A DNA stretch of 6,030 nt from Acidaminococcaceae bacterium (GCA_003512125.1 DOSQ01000161.1:1-6030), one strand, 5' to 3'. Shown: positions 1 through 5,704, numbered from the stretch's first letter. Numbers and translations: made by a program. The notes: generated by a model not told the origin, from the letters alone.

Positions 1-435
1 CCCACAGACGAAAGCATGGCGCTTCGCGGCAAGGTGGAACAACTGCGCAATGACTTCATGGAAGCCATGCGCGACGATTTTAATACGGCGCTTGCCATCA
101 GCCATATGTTTGCCCTGGCGAAGGAAATCAATGTTTACAAAGCGCAGGTTGACTCTTCCGCTGTGTCTCCCGACGGGAAACTGGTGGACATGATGACCAA
201 AGTGTTTGCCGAGTTCTGCTCCATCATCGGCGTACTGGAAGGCGAAGCGGAAGCCGCCGGGAACGATGGGGATGGCGGACTGGCTGAACAGCTGATGCAG
301 CTGTTACTGGAATTGCGGCAGGAAGCCCGCAAAGCCAAGAACTACGCCCAGGCTGACGCGATTCGCAACAAATTGGGAGAACTGGGCATTGTGATTGAAG
401 ATACGCCCCAGGGCGCACGGTGGAAAAAACAGTGA
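1..435 (+). CDS. cysS: Cysteinyl-tRNA synthetase, C-terminal part (5' end outside window)
   Basis: This is the last 144 codons of cysteinyl-tRNA synthetase, the class I cytoplasmic enzyme that charges tRNA-Cys with cysteine using ATP. The reading frame is open to the first base, so the gene begins upstream; the HIGH and KMSKS catalytic motifs are not in the window. What is visible is the helical tRNA-binding end. DDFNTALAI (residues 25-33 of the visible part) is typical of the start of the DALR-type domain. The end of the protein carries the family's conserved pattern: ELRQEARKAKNYAQADAIR (104-122), then LGIVIEDTPQGARWKK. The methionine at base 16 is internal and is not a start. The stop TGA at 433-435 overlaps the next gene, which indicates translational coupling with mrnC. 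The identification is secure from these C-terminal motifs. Confidence 0.95.
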   Translation, partial: PTDESMALRGKVEQLRNDFMEAMRDDFNTALAISHMFALAKEINVYKAQVDSSAVSPDGKLVDMMTKVFAEFCSIIGVLEGEAEAAGNDGDGGLAEQLMQLLLELRQEARKAKNYAQADAIRNKLGELGIVIEDTPQGARWKKQ

Positions 436-899
436 AATTTTTCCGCTTTCAACAGTTAAAACAGCAGGCGCTGGCTGTTTGCCGGGAAGAAGGCAGATCG
501 TTGCCTGATCCTGACCAGATGAACCCGATTGTATTGGCGCTGATTGGCGACAGTGTTTTTACGTTTTACGTCCGTATGCGTCTGTTGCCGTCTTCCAGTC
601 ATGTACAGGTGATCCATACGATCGCTGCGAAAATGGTATCCGCCGTAATGCAGGCAAAGGCAATGCACGCGTTGGAAGCCGGCTTGTCTGAGAAGGAAGC
701 GGCGGTCGTGCACCGGGGGCGCAACGCCAAGTCGATGGTCCCTAAAAGCGCCAGTGTCAGTGAGTACCGCGCGGCTACTGCATTTGAGGCATTGTGCGGC
801 TGGCTTCTCCTGACAGATCAGGAAGAGCGCCTGAAAGGGTTCGTGGAACAGGCATTTCAGGTGATTTCCCGGGAAATGCAGGAACAGACAACAAAGTGA
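420..899 (+). CDS. mrnC: Mini-ribonuclease III (23S rRNA maturation)
   Basis: Mini-III is an RNase III-like endonuclease lacking the double-stranded RNA-binding domain; in Bacillus subtilis it matures the 5' and 3' ends of 23S rRNA. The protein here is a single RNase III domain. ALIGDSVFTFYVR (residues 40-52) carries the first catalytic acid, Asp44. RGRNAK (99-104) is a Mini-III signature. TAFEALCGWLLL (120-131) carries the second catalytic acid, Glu123. The length of about 155-159 residues is slightly above the roughly 143 of the B. subtilis protein, mostly through extra N-terminal residues. Two GTG starts are possible. GTG at 420 overlaps cysS by 16 bases. GTG at 432 overlaps the cysS stop as GTGA and has a GGTGG-type ribosome site at 419-423 with 8-base spacing. 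I find 432 at least as likely, which would give 155 residues. The position directly after cysS is the usual one in Firmicutes. Function is well supported; the exact start is not. Confidence 0.92.
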   Translation: MEKTVKFFRFQQLKQQALAVCREEGRSLPDPDQMNPIVLALIGDSVFTFYVRMRLLPSSSHVQVIHTIAAKMVSAVMQAKAMHALEAGLSEKEAAVVHRGRNAKSMVPKSASVSEYRAATAFEALCGWLLLTDQEERLKGFVEQAFQVISREMQEQTTK

Positions 900-955
900 A
901 TCGCAGTTTTAATTTTTAAATACAGAATCAATAATTAGTAAGGGGAGGGACTATC

Positions 956-1681
956 ATGAAGGTTGTATTGATACGACATACTCCGGATCCGGACAAATCA
1001 GTGGCTTTAAGCGCACGCTTATGTTATTCTCCTGTCGGAGTAACAGAACTGCAGGAAAAGATGAGTGATGAAGAAGCGGCCCGGCTGGTGCGCATGCTGG
1101 TCCGCATGGGACATTTTTCGCCGATTGAACATGTGACCTTTACTTTTGCGATTGAAGGGGTTTCCCGCGTGCTGACGCATCAGCTGGTCCGCCACAGGAT
1201 CGCTTCCTATTCACAACAGTCCCAGCGATATGTAAAAGCACATAATTTTGAAACAATTATGCCGCCTGCAGTTGCGGCAATTCCGGAAGCGAAGGCTAAA
1301 TTTGAAGCATGCATGCAGAATCTGCAGGATCTGTATAATGATCTGACTGACAATTACGGTATCGCCAATGAGGATGCCCGTTATGTGCTGCCGAATGCGG
1401 CGGAAACCAAGATCGTCTGCACGTTCAATGCCCGTTCGCTCTATAATTTCTTTAACCTGCGCTGCTGCAACCGGGCACAGTGGGAAATCCGTGAACTGGC
1501 CTGGAAGATGCTGACGGAATGCCGTAAAGTGGCCCCCATATTGTTTGAAAAAGCGGGCCCTGACTGTGTAGCCAAAGGTACCTGTAAAGAAGGAAAGATG
1601 AGCTGCGGTATTTTGCCGAAAGTAAAAGAGTTTCAGGCGGAAGGCAAAGATGTTGCGGAATTGTTTTTACCGGGGAAATAG
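956..1681 (+). CDS. thyX: Flavin-dependent thymidylate synthase ThyX
   Basis: ThyX makes dTMP from dUMP using methylene-tetrahydrofolate as carbon donor and NADPH through FAD, independently of the classical ThyA enzyme. The protein has 241 residues, normal for the family. The diagnostic ThyX motif RHRX7S is present as RHRIASYSQQS (residues 79-89), followed by QRY. The C-terminal half carries the conserved block FFNLRCCNRAQWEIRELAWK, which contains the substrate-binding arginine of the family. The very C-terminal part is cysteine-rich (Cys residues in PDCVAKGTCKEGKMSCG), a spacing seen in several clostridial-type ThyX proteins and possibly metal-binding or simply lineage-specific. The start ATG has an excellent ribosome site, GGGGAGG at 942-948, seven bases upstream. 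The gap to mrnC is 56 bp, AT-rich, and I see no convincing promoter or terminator in it, so co-transcription with cysS-mrnC is likely. I cannot tell whether thyA exists elsewhere in this genome. Confidence 0.96.
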   Translation: MKVVLIRHTPDPDKSVALSARLCYSPVGVTELQEKMSDEEAARLVRMLVRMGHFSPIEHVTFTFAIEGVSRVLTHQLVRHRIASYSQQSQRYVKAHNFETIMPPAVAAIPEAKAKFEACMQNLQDLYNDLTDNYGIANEDARYVLPNAAETKIVCTFNARSLYNFFNLRCCNRAQWEIRELAWKMLTECRKVAPILFEKAGPDCVAKGTCKEGKMSCGILPKVKEFQAEGKDVAELFLPGK

Positions 1682-1710
1682 TTAATATAGTGCAGGTTCA
1701 TGTTTTTTAT

Positions 1711-1762
1711 CCGGCGGTATTTCTGCTGCCGGTTTGATTAAGGAGAAACTGATTAAACCGGT
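1711..1762 (+). promoter_or_regulatory. Two mutually exclusive hairpins in the rlmB leader (attenuator-like or processing element)
   Basis: The first hairpin pairs 1711-1719 with 1724-1732 (core CCGGC/GCCGG plus four inner pairs, two of them G-U) around a TTTC loop. The second pairs 1729-1740 with 1750-1761 over 12 consecutive pairs, two of them G-U, around the loop AGGAGAAAC (1741-1749). A further G-U pair at 1728/1762 is possible. Bases 1729-1732 belong to both stems, so only one can form fully. The runs after each hairpin (TTTGATT after the first, TTTG after the second) are short, so neither is a strong intrinsic terminator. A weak promoter-like pair, TTGTTT at 1661 and TATAGT at 1686 with 19-bp spacing, lies upstream. 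The pairing is seen directly; a regulatory role is inference. Confidence 0.4.
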
Positions 1763-1803
1763 TTGTCCGATGGAACAGCCAGTTTTCCCTTAAAGGAGCG
1801 TTT

Positions 1804-2553
1804 ATGAAAGAAGAAATCGTTGCCGGGCGTAATGCAGTGTTTGAGGCATTGTCCAGCAAACGTCCGGTCAATAAGATTTTCATTAAAACGGGGCCGCAGG
1901 GCGGAACCCTGGTAAAAATTATCGCGGCGGCACAGGACGCGGCGGTTCCGGTAGAATATGTACAGCCTGAAAAATTGGACAGGATGGCTCCGGGCATACG
2001 TCACCAGGGGATTGTGGCGCTGGCGTCTCCTATAGCTTTTAGTTCTTTGGAGACGGTTCTGGAACGGGCTGCGTCCCGGAACGAAATGCCGTTTCTGCTT
2101 CTGCTGGACGAATTGCAGGATCCTCAGAATGTGGGTGCCCTGATTCGCAGCGCTGACGCTGCCGGGGTACATGGTGTCTTATTGCCAAAACGGCGAAGCT
2201 GTCCGCTGAATGCAGTTGTGGCAAAAATTTCAGCCGGGGCAATTAACTATGTGCCTGTGGTGCAGATCGGTAATATTGTCCAGACGTTGCAAAGTCTTAA
2301 AGAACAGGGGTTCTGGGTTGCCGGGGCAGATATGGACGGGGAATGCCTGTATTTTGATGCGGATCTGTACCGCCCTGTTGTGTTAGTAATTGGCGCGGAA
2401 GGAAAAGGACTGGGACGCCTGGTAAAAGAAAATTGCGACATGCTGGTCCGGATGCCTATGCAGGGTGGTGTAAATTCGCTGAACGCTTCGGCGGCGGGGG
2501 CGATCCTGATGTATGAAGTTGTAAGGCAGCGGATGCAGAAGGCTGCGAAATGA
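1804..2553 (+). CDS. rlmB: 23S rRNA (guanosine-2'-O-)methyltransferase, SpoU/TrmH family (RlmB type)
   Basis: This is a SPOUT-fold, SAM-dependent ribose 2'-O-methyltransferase. Its likely target is 23S rRNA, at the position E. coli RlmB modifies (G2251, in the peptidyl-transferase P loop). Residues 5-75 form the L30e-like substrate-binding domain, opening with AGRNAVFEAL and ending in RHQGIVAL. All three catalytic SpoU motifs follow. Motif 1 is LQDPQNVGALIRSADAAG (104-121), with Asn109 and Arg115. Motif 2 is LVIGAEGKGLG (194-204). Motif 3 is MPMQGGVNSLNASAAG (217-232), which forms the trefoil knot and SAM site. The length of 249 residues is normal. The start ATG is preceded by AAAGGAG at 1792-1798 with five-base spacing. 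The stop TGA overlaps the next gene's ATG as ATGA, so the two are translationally coupled. The family is certain; the precise target nucleotide is assumed, since RlmB and related TrmH-type enzymes are hard to separate by eye. Confidence 0.93.
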   Translation: MKEEIVAGRNAVFEALSSKRPVNKIFIKTGPQGGTLVKIIAAAQDAAVPVEYVQPEKLDRMAPGIRHQGIVALASPIAFSSLETVLERAASRNEMPFLLLLDELQDPQNVGALIRSADAAGVHGVLLPKRRSCPLNAVVAKISAGAINYVPVVQIGNIVQTLQSLKEQGFWVAGADMDGECLYFDADLYRPVVLVIGAEGKGLGRLVKENCDMLVRMPMQGGVNSLNASAAGAILMYEVVRQRMQKAAK

Positions 2554-3062
2554 AAGAATATTATCTGGTTGACGGATATAATGTCATCAACAACTGGCCA
2601 GATTTTGCAGGGGTACGGGAAAAAGATCTGGAACATGCCCGTGCAATTCTGACGGATAAAGTGGCGGAGTTTGCTGCGTTTCATGGGTACGATGCGGTAG
2701 TCGTATTTGATGCGATGGACGCAAAAGGACCGGAAGCAACAGAACAGACCGGCGGCTGCACGGTAGTTTATACTGCTGAGCAGGAAACGGCTGACAGCTG
2801 GATTGAACGGGAAACATACCGGATTTCCAGAAAAGGCATGAAGGTTTTTGTTGTGACCAGTGACAAGGCCGAGCAGGACAACGTGCTTGGTTCCGGGGCA
2901 TTTCGAATCTCTGCCCGTGAGTTTCGGGAAATCTATTATAAAACGAAAAAGGAAATAAAAGAAAAAATAGACAGACTGCCGGGTAATACAAGCCGTCGGG
3001 AATTAGGCGGCCGTATTGGCGGCGAAGTAGCTTCGCATCTGGAAAAGATAAGGCGGGGATAA
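2550..3062 (+). CDS. rae1: NYN-domain endoribonuclease, Rae1/YacP family
   Basis: The B. subtilis homologue Rae1 (formerly YacP) enters the ribosomal A site and cleaves certain mRNAs during translation. The 170-residue protein is a PIN-like NYN nuclease. Its acidic metal-binding residues are visible in LVDGYNVINNWP (Asp8), VVVFDAMDAKG (Asp54), AEQETADSWIE (Glu79 and Asp82) and VVTSDKAEQ (Asp105). GAFRISAREF (116-125) is the conserved segment after the last catalytic acid. A basic helical C-terminus (KTKKEIKEKIDR onward, ending RRG) would suit RNA or ribosome contact. The start ATG overlaps the rlmB stop by four bases, and rlmB-yacP-sigH is a conserved gene order in Firmicutes. A terminator-like hairpin begins at its stop codon. 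Family assignment is strong; ribosome-dependent cleavage is inferred from the homologue. Confidence 0.92.
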   Translation: MKEYYLVDGYNVINNWPDFAGVREKDLEHARAILTDKVAEFAAFHGYDAVVVFDAMDAKGPEATEQTGGCTVVYTAEQETADSWIERETYRISRKGMKVFVVTSDKAEQDNVLGSGAFRISAREFREIYYKTKKEIKEKIDRLPGNTSRRELGGRIGGEVASHLEKIRRG

Positions 3063-3082
3063 TCCTGCTTCGGGATATTTTT
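3062..3082 (+). terminator. Weak intrinsic terminator after rae1
   Basis: A six-pair stem, ATCCTG (3062-3067) with CGGGAT (3071-3076), including one T-G wobble, closes on a three-base loop and is followed after one base by TTTTT (3078-3082). It overlaps the rae1 stop codon. The stem is short, so termination may be partial. Its place just before the sigH promoter makes a role plausible. Confidence 0.42.
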
Positions 3083-3115
3083 CATGGAAGATAGCGGACG
3101 TCAGATCACCCTTTG

Positions 3116-3145
3116 TTGACGTTAGCAGAGCCTGTCGTGTATAAT
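3116..3145 (+). promoter_or_regulatory. SigA-type promoter for sigH
   Basis: A -35 box TTGACG (3116-3121; five of six consensus bases) is separated by 18 bp from a perfect -10 box TATAAT (3140-3145). Transcription would start near 3152, giving a leader of about 75 bases before the preferred sigH start. This implies that sigH can be transcribed by the housekeeping holoenzyme independently of the upstream cluster. Confidence 0.8.
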
Positions 3146-3211
3146 AAGATATCCTGAAGAAAGTTTTGCTGCCTGTCCGGGGAAGATTATAGTAATCATT
3201 ATCAGGTTAAT

Positions 3212-3220
3212 GGAAGGTGA
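3212..3220 (+). promoter_or_regulatory. Ribosome binding site that decides the sigH start
   Basis: GGAAGGTGA ends seven bases before the ATG at 3228. The alternative ATG at 3210 overlaps this site and has only a poor purine run (CAGG) upstream, so 3228 is preferred. Confidence 0.7.
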
Positions 3221-3227
3221 AAGACAG

Positions 3228-3950
3228 ATGAACGGGGTAACCGGCGATCCCTATGCAAGATTTTCCGATATGCCGGATGAAGATATTGTTGAGCTGGCAA
3301 ATACGGAGAATAATGTATTAGCCCAGGAGTACCTGTTGCACAAGTACCGGAATTTTGTGCGGGGGAAAGCAAAAAGCTATTTCCTGATCGGTGCGGAGCG
3401 GGAAGACATTATTCAGGAAGGCATGATTGGTTTATATAAAGCAATCCGCGATTTCAAAAAGGATAAACAGGCTTCATTTCGTTCTTTTGCGGAATTATGT
3501 GTGACCCGGCAGATCATTACGGCGATTAAAACCGCCACCCGGCAAAAACATATTCCGTTGAATTCGTATGTTTCTTTGAATAAACCTATCTACGAACAGG
3601 ATTCGGACCGGACCCTTCTGGATGTGATATCCAACGGAACAAAAGTCGTGAATCCGGAAGAGATGATTATCCGGAGAGAAGAATTTTTTGAAATTAAGAA
3701 TAAGCTGAACACGGTTCTCAGCGGTCTGGAATGGGAAGTGTTCATGAATTATCTGGATGGTAAATCCTATCAGGAAACAGCCAGGGAACTGCACCGGCAT
3801 ATTAAATCGATTGACAATGCGCTGCAGCGTGTCAAAAGAAAGGTGGAAAAATATAAGGAGGCCCATACGGGAGATTCTGATATACAGACGGTATGTTCCT
3901 GTATACTTTCCATAGAACCCCGTAAGCGGGAAGGCAAAAAGAAAAGCTGA
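3228..3950 (+). CDS. sigH: RNA polymerase sigma factor SigH (sigma-H / Spo0H)
   Basis: SigH is an alternative sigma-70 family factor. In Bacillus and Clostridium it directs post-exponential, competence and early sporulation genes. Region 2 spans roughly residues 36-105: KYRNFVRGKAKSYFLIGAE, REDIIQEGMIGLYKAIRDF, then SFRSFAELCVTRQIITAIK, almost identical in pattern to B. subtilis SigH. TATRQKHIPLNSYVSL (102-117) and SDRTLLDVI follow. Region 4 (about 158-210) ends in the helix-turn-helix segment HIKSIDNALQRVKRKVEKY. The B. subtilis protein ends soon after this point, but here about 29 further residues follow (212-240), basic and with two cysteines (VCSC). An in-frame ATG at 3210 would add six residues; I choose 3228 because of its ribosome site. 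A strong SigA-type promoter lies upstream, and a SigH-type promoter lies just downstream in front of the next gene. The identity is very secure; the regulon in this organism is unknown. Confidence 0.95.
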   Translation: MNGVTGDPYARFSDMPDEDIVELANTENNVLAQEYLLHKYRNFVRGKAKSYFLIGAEREDIIQEGMIGLYKAIRDFKKDKQASFRSFAELCVTRQIITAIKTATRQKHIPLNSYVSLNKPIYEQDSDRTLLDVISNGTKVVNPEEMIIRREEFFEIKNKLNTVLSGLEWEVFMNYLDGKSYQETARELHRHIKSIDNALQRVKRKVEKYKEAHTGDSDIQTVCSCILSIEPRKREGKKKS

Positions 3951-3988
3951 AGTGAATGAAACTGATAAATGTGAAACAAACTGTTGTA

Positions 3989-4017
3989 TTGAAGTGAAGA
4001 ATAGTATAAAATATAAT
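3989..4017 (+). promoter_or_regulatory. SigA-type promoter upstream of the BrxF-like gene
   Basis: A -35 box TTGAAG (3989-3994; four of six consensus bases) is spaced by exactly 17 bp from a perfect TATAAT (4012-4017) in an AT-rich stretch. The expected start near 4024 would give a leader of about 100 bases before the ATG at 4127. I see no intrinsic terminator between the sigH stop and this promoter, so read-through from sigH is also possible. Confidence 0.72.
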
Positions 4018-4024
4018 TAGCGTT

Positions 4025-4052
4025 AAAGGATTTTATCCGGAAACAACGAATT
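4025..4052 (+). promoter_or_regulatory. Candidate SigH-dependent promoter upstream of the BrxF-like gene
   Basis: The B. subtilis SigH consensus is RnAGGAwWW, 11-12 bases, RnnGAATww. The sequence reads AAAGGATTT (4025-4033), 11 bases, then AACGAATT (4045-4052). It matches at every defined position except the last w, which is G at 4053. The AGGATTT-to-GAAT spacing of 14 is the same as I recall for the well-known spoVG SigH promoter. The expected start near 4058-4060 would give a leader of about 67 bases. The match and spacing are seen directly; its activity is inferred, supported by sigH being the gene immediately upstream. Confidence 0.55.
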
Positions 4053-4096
4053 GGATTGTTATAGATATTAAATGGTTCCGGCATTTCCAAATATTG

Positions 4097-4118
4097 ATCT
4101 GCTAACAGATTTAGGAGG
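4097..4118 (+). promoter_or_regulatory. Small hairpin abutting a strong ribosome binding site
   Basis: ATCTG (4097-4101) pairs with CAGAT (4106-4110) around a CTAA loop. Two bases later comes AGGAGG (4113-4118), eight bases before the ATG at 4127. The stem leaves the ribosome site exposed and may act as an mRNA-stabilising or standby structure. Farther upstream, CCGGAA (4037-4042) can pair with TTCCGG (4076-4081) across a loop of about 33 bases. Both are short and could be coincidental. Confidence 0.35.
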
Positions 4119-4126
4119 TAATTAAA

Positions 4127-4585
4127 ATGAGTCAGACAGAAGAATTCGTAAAGATTGTAGAGGCAGCAAAAGAAGCAAAAGGAGTTATTTTTGTAACCGG
4201 CAAGCCTGGCAGCGGTAAAAGCAAGGTCCTGCGCGAAGCTGCCGAGGACAAGAAGTGGGATTATGTTGATTGCCGTTTGCTGATCAGTGAAGAGTTCCTG
4301 GCAGTTCCGAAAGAAGAACGGAATGCAAAAGCGCCGGCTATGATGGCAGAAGCGCTTGCCAGTTATAATTCAGATGTTATCTTATTAGATCGTTTACAGA
4401 CTTTATTTGTGCCGGTATTTAATCTTGATGTTGCATCGTTGCTTAAAGAACTGGGGCAGCAGTTTGTTCTGGTTGCCGCCTGGCCCGGATATGTAAAAGA
4501 CGGTATGCTGTGTTATGATAAATTTGACGGGACCGAATCCATCCGGATCCCGCAGGATGGTTTTACCATTTGGAATGTTGATTGA
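4127..4585 (+). CDS. BrxF-like small P-loop ATPase, outside any visible BREX operon
   Basis: This 152-residue soluble protein is a minimal P-loop NTPase. After an acidic N-terminal helix come a beta strand and Walker A, VIFVTGKPGSGKS (residues 20-32). A Walker B-like strand, DVILLDRLQTLF (83-94), ends in Asp88, with no following acidic residue. A later strand, QFVLVAAWPG (112-121), carries a distinctive AWPG. The order, the size, the segment LLISEEFLAVPKEERNAK after the first strand pair, and the AWPG strand followed by a DG.L.Y segment all resemble BrxF, the roughly 150-residue ATPase of type 3 BREX phage-defence systems, as I remember that family. No brxC, pglX, pglZ, brxA or helicase gene is in the window. 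The next gene, pfkA, starts 15 bp downstream, so the two are probably co-transcribed. The start is fixed by AGGAGG with eight-base spacing. I see no signal peptide or membrane segment. P-loop ATPase is secure; BrxF kinship is likely; a defence role is unproven and a housekeeping regulatory role is equally possible. Confidence 0.72.
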   Translation: MSQTEEFVKIVEAAKEAKGVIFVTGKPGSGKSKVLREAAEDKKWDYVDCRLLISEEFLAVPKEERNAKAPAMMAEALASYNSDVILLDRLQTLFVPVFNLDVASLLKELGQQFVLVAAWPGYVKDGMLCYDKFDGTESIRIPQDGFTIWNVD

Positions 4586-4600
4586 TTACTGGGGAAATGT

Positions 4601-5704
4601 ATGATAAATGTCAGAGGAACACTGGCTGTCCTGACCGGGGGCGGCGACTGCCCGGGGCTTAATGCCGTACTGAACGCTGTCGTTAAGGCAGCTTTGGGAC
4701 ATGGGTATCAGATTTACGGCATTGAAAACGGCTTTAACGGATTGATAAAGAACAGGATGAAACTCCTGACTTATGATGATGTTTCCGGCATATTGCCGCG
4801 GGGTGGTACAGTTTTAGGTACGACTAACCGTGACAATCCGTTTAAATTCGCGCACGTGGAGAAGGACGGGTCTGTCACGTATACGGACGAAAGCGAAACG
4901 ATCGTAAAGAATCTGTCAAAACGCGGTATTGAAACGCTGATTGTTATCGGCGGGGACGGCAGCCTGGCAATTGGAGCACAGCTTTCCCGGGAATGCGGTG
5001 TAAAAGTGATTGGGGTGCCCAAAACGATAGACAACGATCTGCCATGCACGGAACGGACCTTCGGATTTGACACGGCCATGGCAGTGGCGACGGAAGCGGT
5101 GGACCGGCTCCACAGCACGGCGGAATCGCATCACCGTATCATGATTCTGGAAGTCATGGGACGCTATGCCGGCTGGATTGCCCTGTATTCTGGTGTTGCA
5201 GGCGGAGCTGATGTGATTCTGATTCCGGAAATTCCCTATCACCTGGATGCGGTTGCCAGAAAAATCCTCAAACGCCAGCAGGACGGAAAGATGTTCAGCA
5301 TCGTTGTTGTGGCGGAAGGCGCAAAGCCGGAAGGCGGTGAAATGACAGTTGCCCGCATTGTCAAGGACAGCTTTGAGCCAATCCGGTTAGGCGGGGTCGG
5401 TAATAAACTGGCACAGCAGTTGGAAGAACTGACAGGGATCGAAGCCCGTTGCACAATATTGGGTTATCTGCAGAGGGGCGGTTCGCCGACAGCCTTTGAC
5501 AGGGTGTTATGCACACGGTACGGGGTAGCGGCGATTGAAGCGTGTATAGCGGGTAATTATGATGTGATGGTTTCCCTGCATAATGATTCCATTGTGACAG
5601 TTCCGCTGCAGGATGCCGGGAGAAAACCCAGGTCGGTTACGCTGGATAATGAAATCGTAAAAGCTGCCAGAGCTATTGGGATTTGCTTTGGCGATGAAAA
5701 GTAA
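4601..5704 (+). CDS. pfkA: 6-phosphofructokinase, ATP-type signature (long PfkA, group III-like)
   Basis: Phosphofructokinase converts fructose 6-phosphate to fructose 1,6-bisphosphate, the committing step of glycolysis. The motifs run in order. TGGGDCPGLNAVLNAVV (residues 12-28) is the nucleotide loop. GGDGS is at 117-121. PKTIDND (140-146) carries the catalytic base Asp144. EVMGRYAGWIAL (184-195) binds sugar phosphate. GYLQRGGSPTAFDR is at 288-301. Gly120 corresponds to E. coli Gly104, which marks ATP use, whereas pyrophosphate enzymes usually have Asp there. Lys141 corresponds to E. coli Gly124, and lysine is typical of pyrophosphate and actinobacterial-type enzymes. This mixed G/K pair is the signature of the longer (about 340-370 residue) group III ATP enzymes; the 367 residues here fit. 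The ribosome site GGGGAAA at 4591-4597 precedes the ATG. The gene shares an apparent transcript with the upstream BrxF-like gene and ends in a strong terminator. Phosphofructokinase is certain; phosphate-donor preference is inferred. Confidence 0.95.
   Translation: MINVRGTLAVLTGGGDCPGLNAVLNAVVKAALGHGYQIYGIENGFNGLIKNRMKLLTYDDVSGILPRGGTVLGTTNRDNPFKFAHVEKDGSVTYTDESETIVKNLSKRGIETLIVIGGDGSLAIGAQLSRECGVKVIGVPKTIDNDLPCTERTFGFDTAMAVATEAVDRLHSTAESHHRIMILEVMGRYAGWIALYSGVAGGADVILIPEIPYHLDAVARKILKRQQDGKMFSIVVVAEGAKPEGGEMTVARIVKDSFEPIRLGGVGNKLAQQLEELTGIEARCTILGYLQRGGSPTAFDRVLCTRYGVAAIEACIAGNYDVMVSLHNDSIVTVPLQDAGRKPRSVTLDNEIVKAARAIGICFGDEK

Noticed and set aside
1755..1764. Perfect palindrome AAACCGGTTT as a repressor operator
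   Set aside because: It is short, and its left part is accounted for as one arm of the 12-pair hairpin; no second copy appears in the window.
1753..2172. Minus-strand open frame opposite rlmB (139 codons)
   Set aside because: It lies almost wholly opposite a well-supported gene, has no recognisable motif and reflects codon bias of the sense strand.
3811..3835. Dyad TTGACA ... TGTCAA around CGCTGCAGCG, resembling an operator or a -35 box
   Set aside because: It encodes the conserved region 4 helix of SigH (SIDNALQRVK), so protein constraint explains it, and no -10 box follows at correct spacing.
3918..3930. CCCG-TAAG-CGGG hairpin near the 3' end of sigH as a terminator
   Set aside because: The stem is four pairs, lies inside the coding region and is followed by an A-rich, not T-rich, stretch.
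4771..5242. Two minus-strand open frames opposite pfkA (115 and 108 codons)
   Set aside because: They overlap each other and the conserved pfkA coding sequence, with no motifs or plausible translation start signals.
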